From Armatimonadota bacterium (GTDB taxonomy: Bacteria; Armatimonadota; UBA5829), in the NCBI GenBank assembly GCA_023398345.1, contig JAEWSK010000245.1, positions 1 through 6,435 on the forward strand: a DNA stretch of 6,435 bases. The letters are read 5' to 3'. Position 1 is the stretch's first letter. Each line of letters opens with the position of its first letter. The translations under genes were made by a program, and so were the position numbers. Shown here in pieces: positions 6,431 through 6,435 of this stretch. The notes under the pieces are model-generated. The model ran no database searches. It saw nothing but the letters and a program-made list of their open reading frames with translations, and was not told the DNA's origin.

Positions 6431-6435
6431 GTTTT

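Overview
The window is bacterial chromosomal DNA of moderate GC content. It holds five genes in three transcription units and no RNA genes, mobile elements or CRISPR arrays. The large exported tetratricopeptide (TPR) protein, the bacterial ATP-dependent Lon protease and good sigma70/sigmaA-type promoter matches point to a bacterium, possibly one with a Gram-negative-type envelope. I cannot name the phylum from the sequence.

Left part (1 to about 1896, minus strand): one long open frame runs off the left edge. It encodes a Sec-exported protein made almost entirely of TPR repeats. It has the clearest promoter in the window (TTGACT, 17 bp, TAAAAT). The space between this gene and the next (about 1897-2060) is a divergent control region. 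It also holds a possible rightward extended -10 that overlaps the leftward -10, and a perfect 14-bp palindrome in the leader of the rightward gene.

Middle (2061-3463, plus strand): two tandem, divergent paralogues of a PRPP-binding phosphoribosyltransferase-fold family (COG1926-like). They are separated by 107 bp that contain a plausible separate promoter for the second copy. Short sequence words are shared by the DNA upstream of both copies.

Right part (3519 to the right edge, minus strand): an hsp20-lon operon. The small heat-shock holdase gene is followed after 6 bp by lon, whose ribosome-binding site lies inside the last codons of hsp20. Holding (Hsp20) and ATP-driven degradation (Lon) of unfolded protein would thus be made together. 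The operon converges on the phosphoribosyltransferase pair across a 55-bp gap. The operon promoter lies beyond the right edge.

I see no clear new defence or mobile system. The points most worth checking are the overlapping divergent promoters with the palindrome, and the physical link of two COG1926-type proteins of unknown substrate to a protein quality-control operon.
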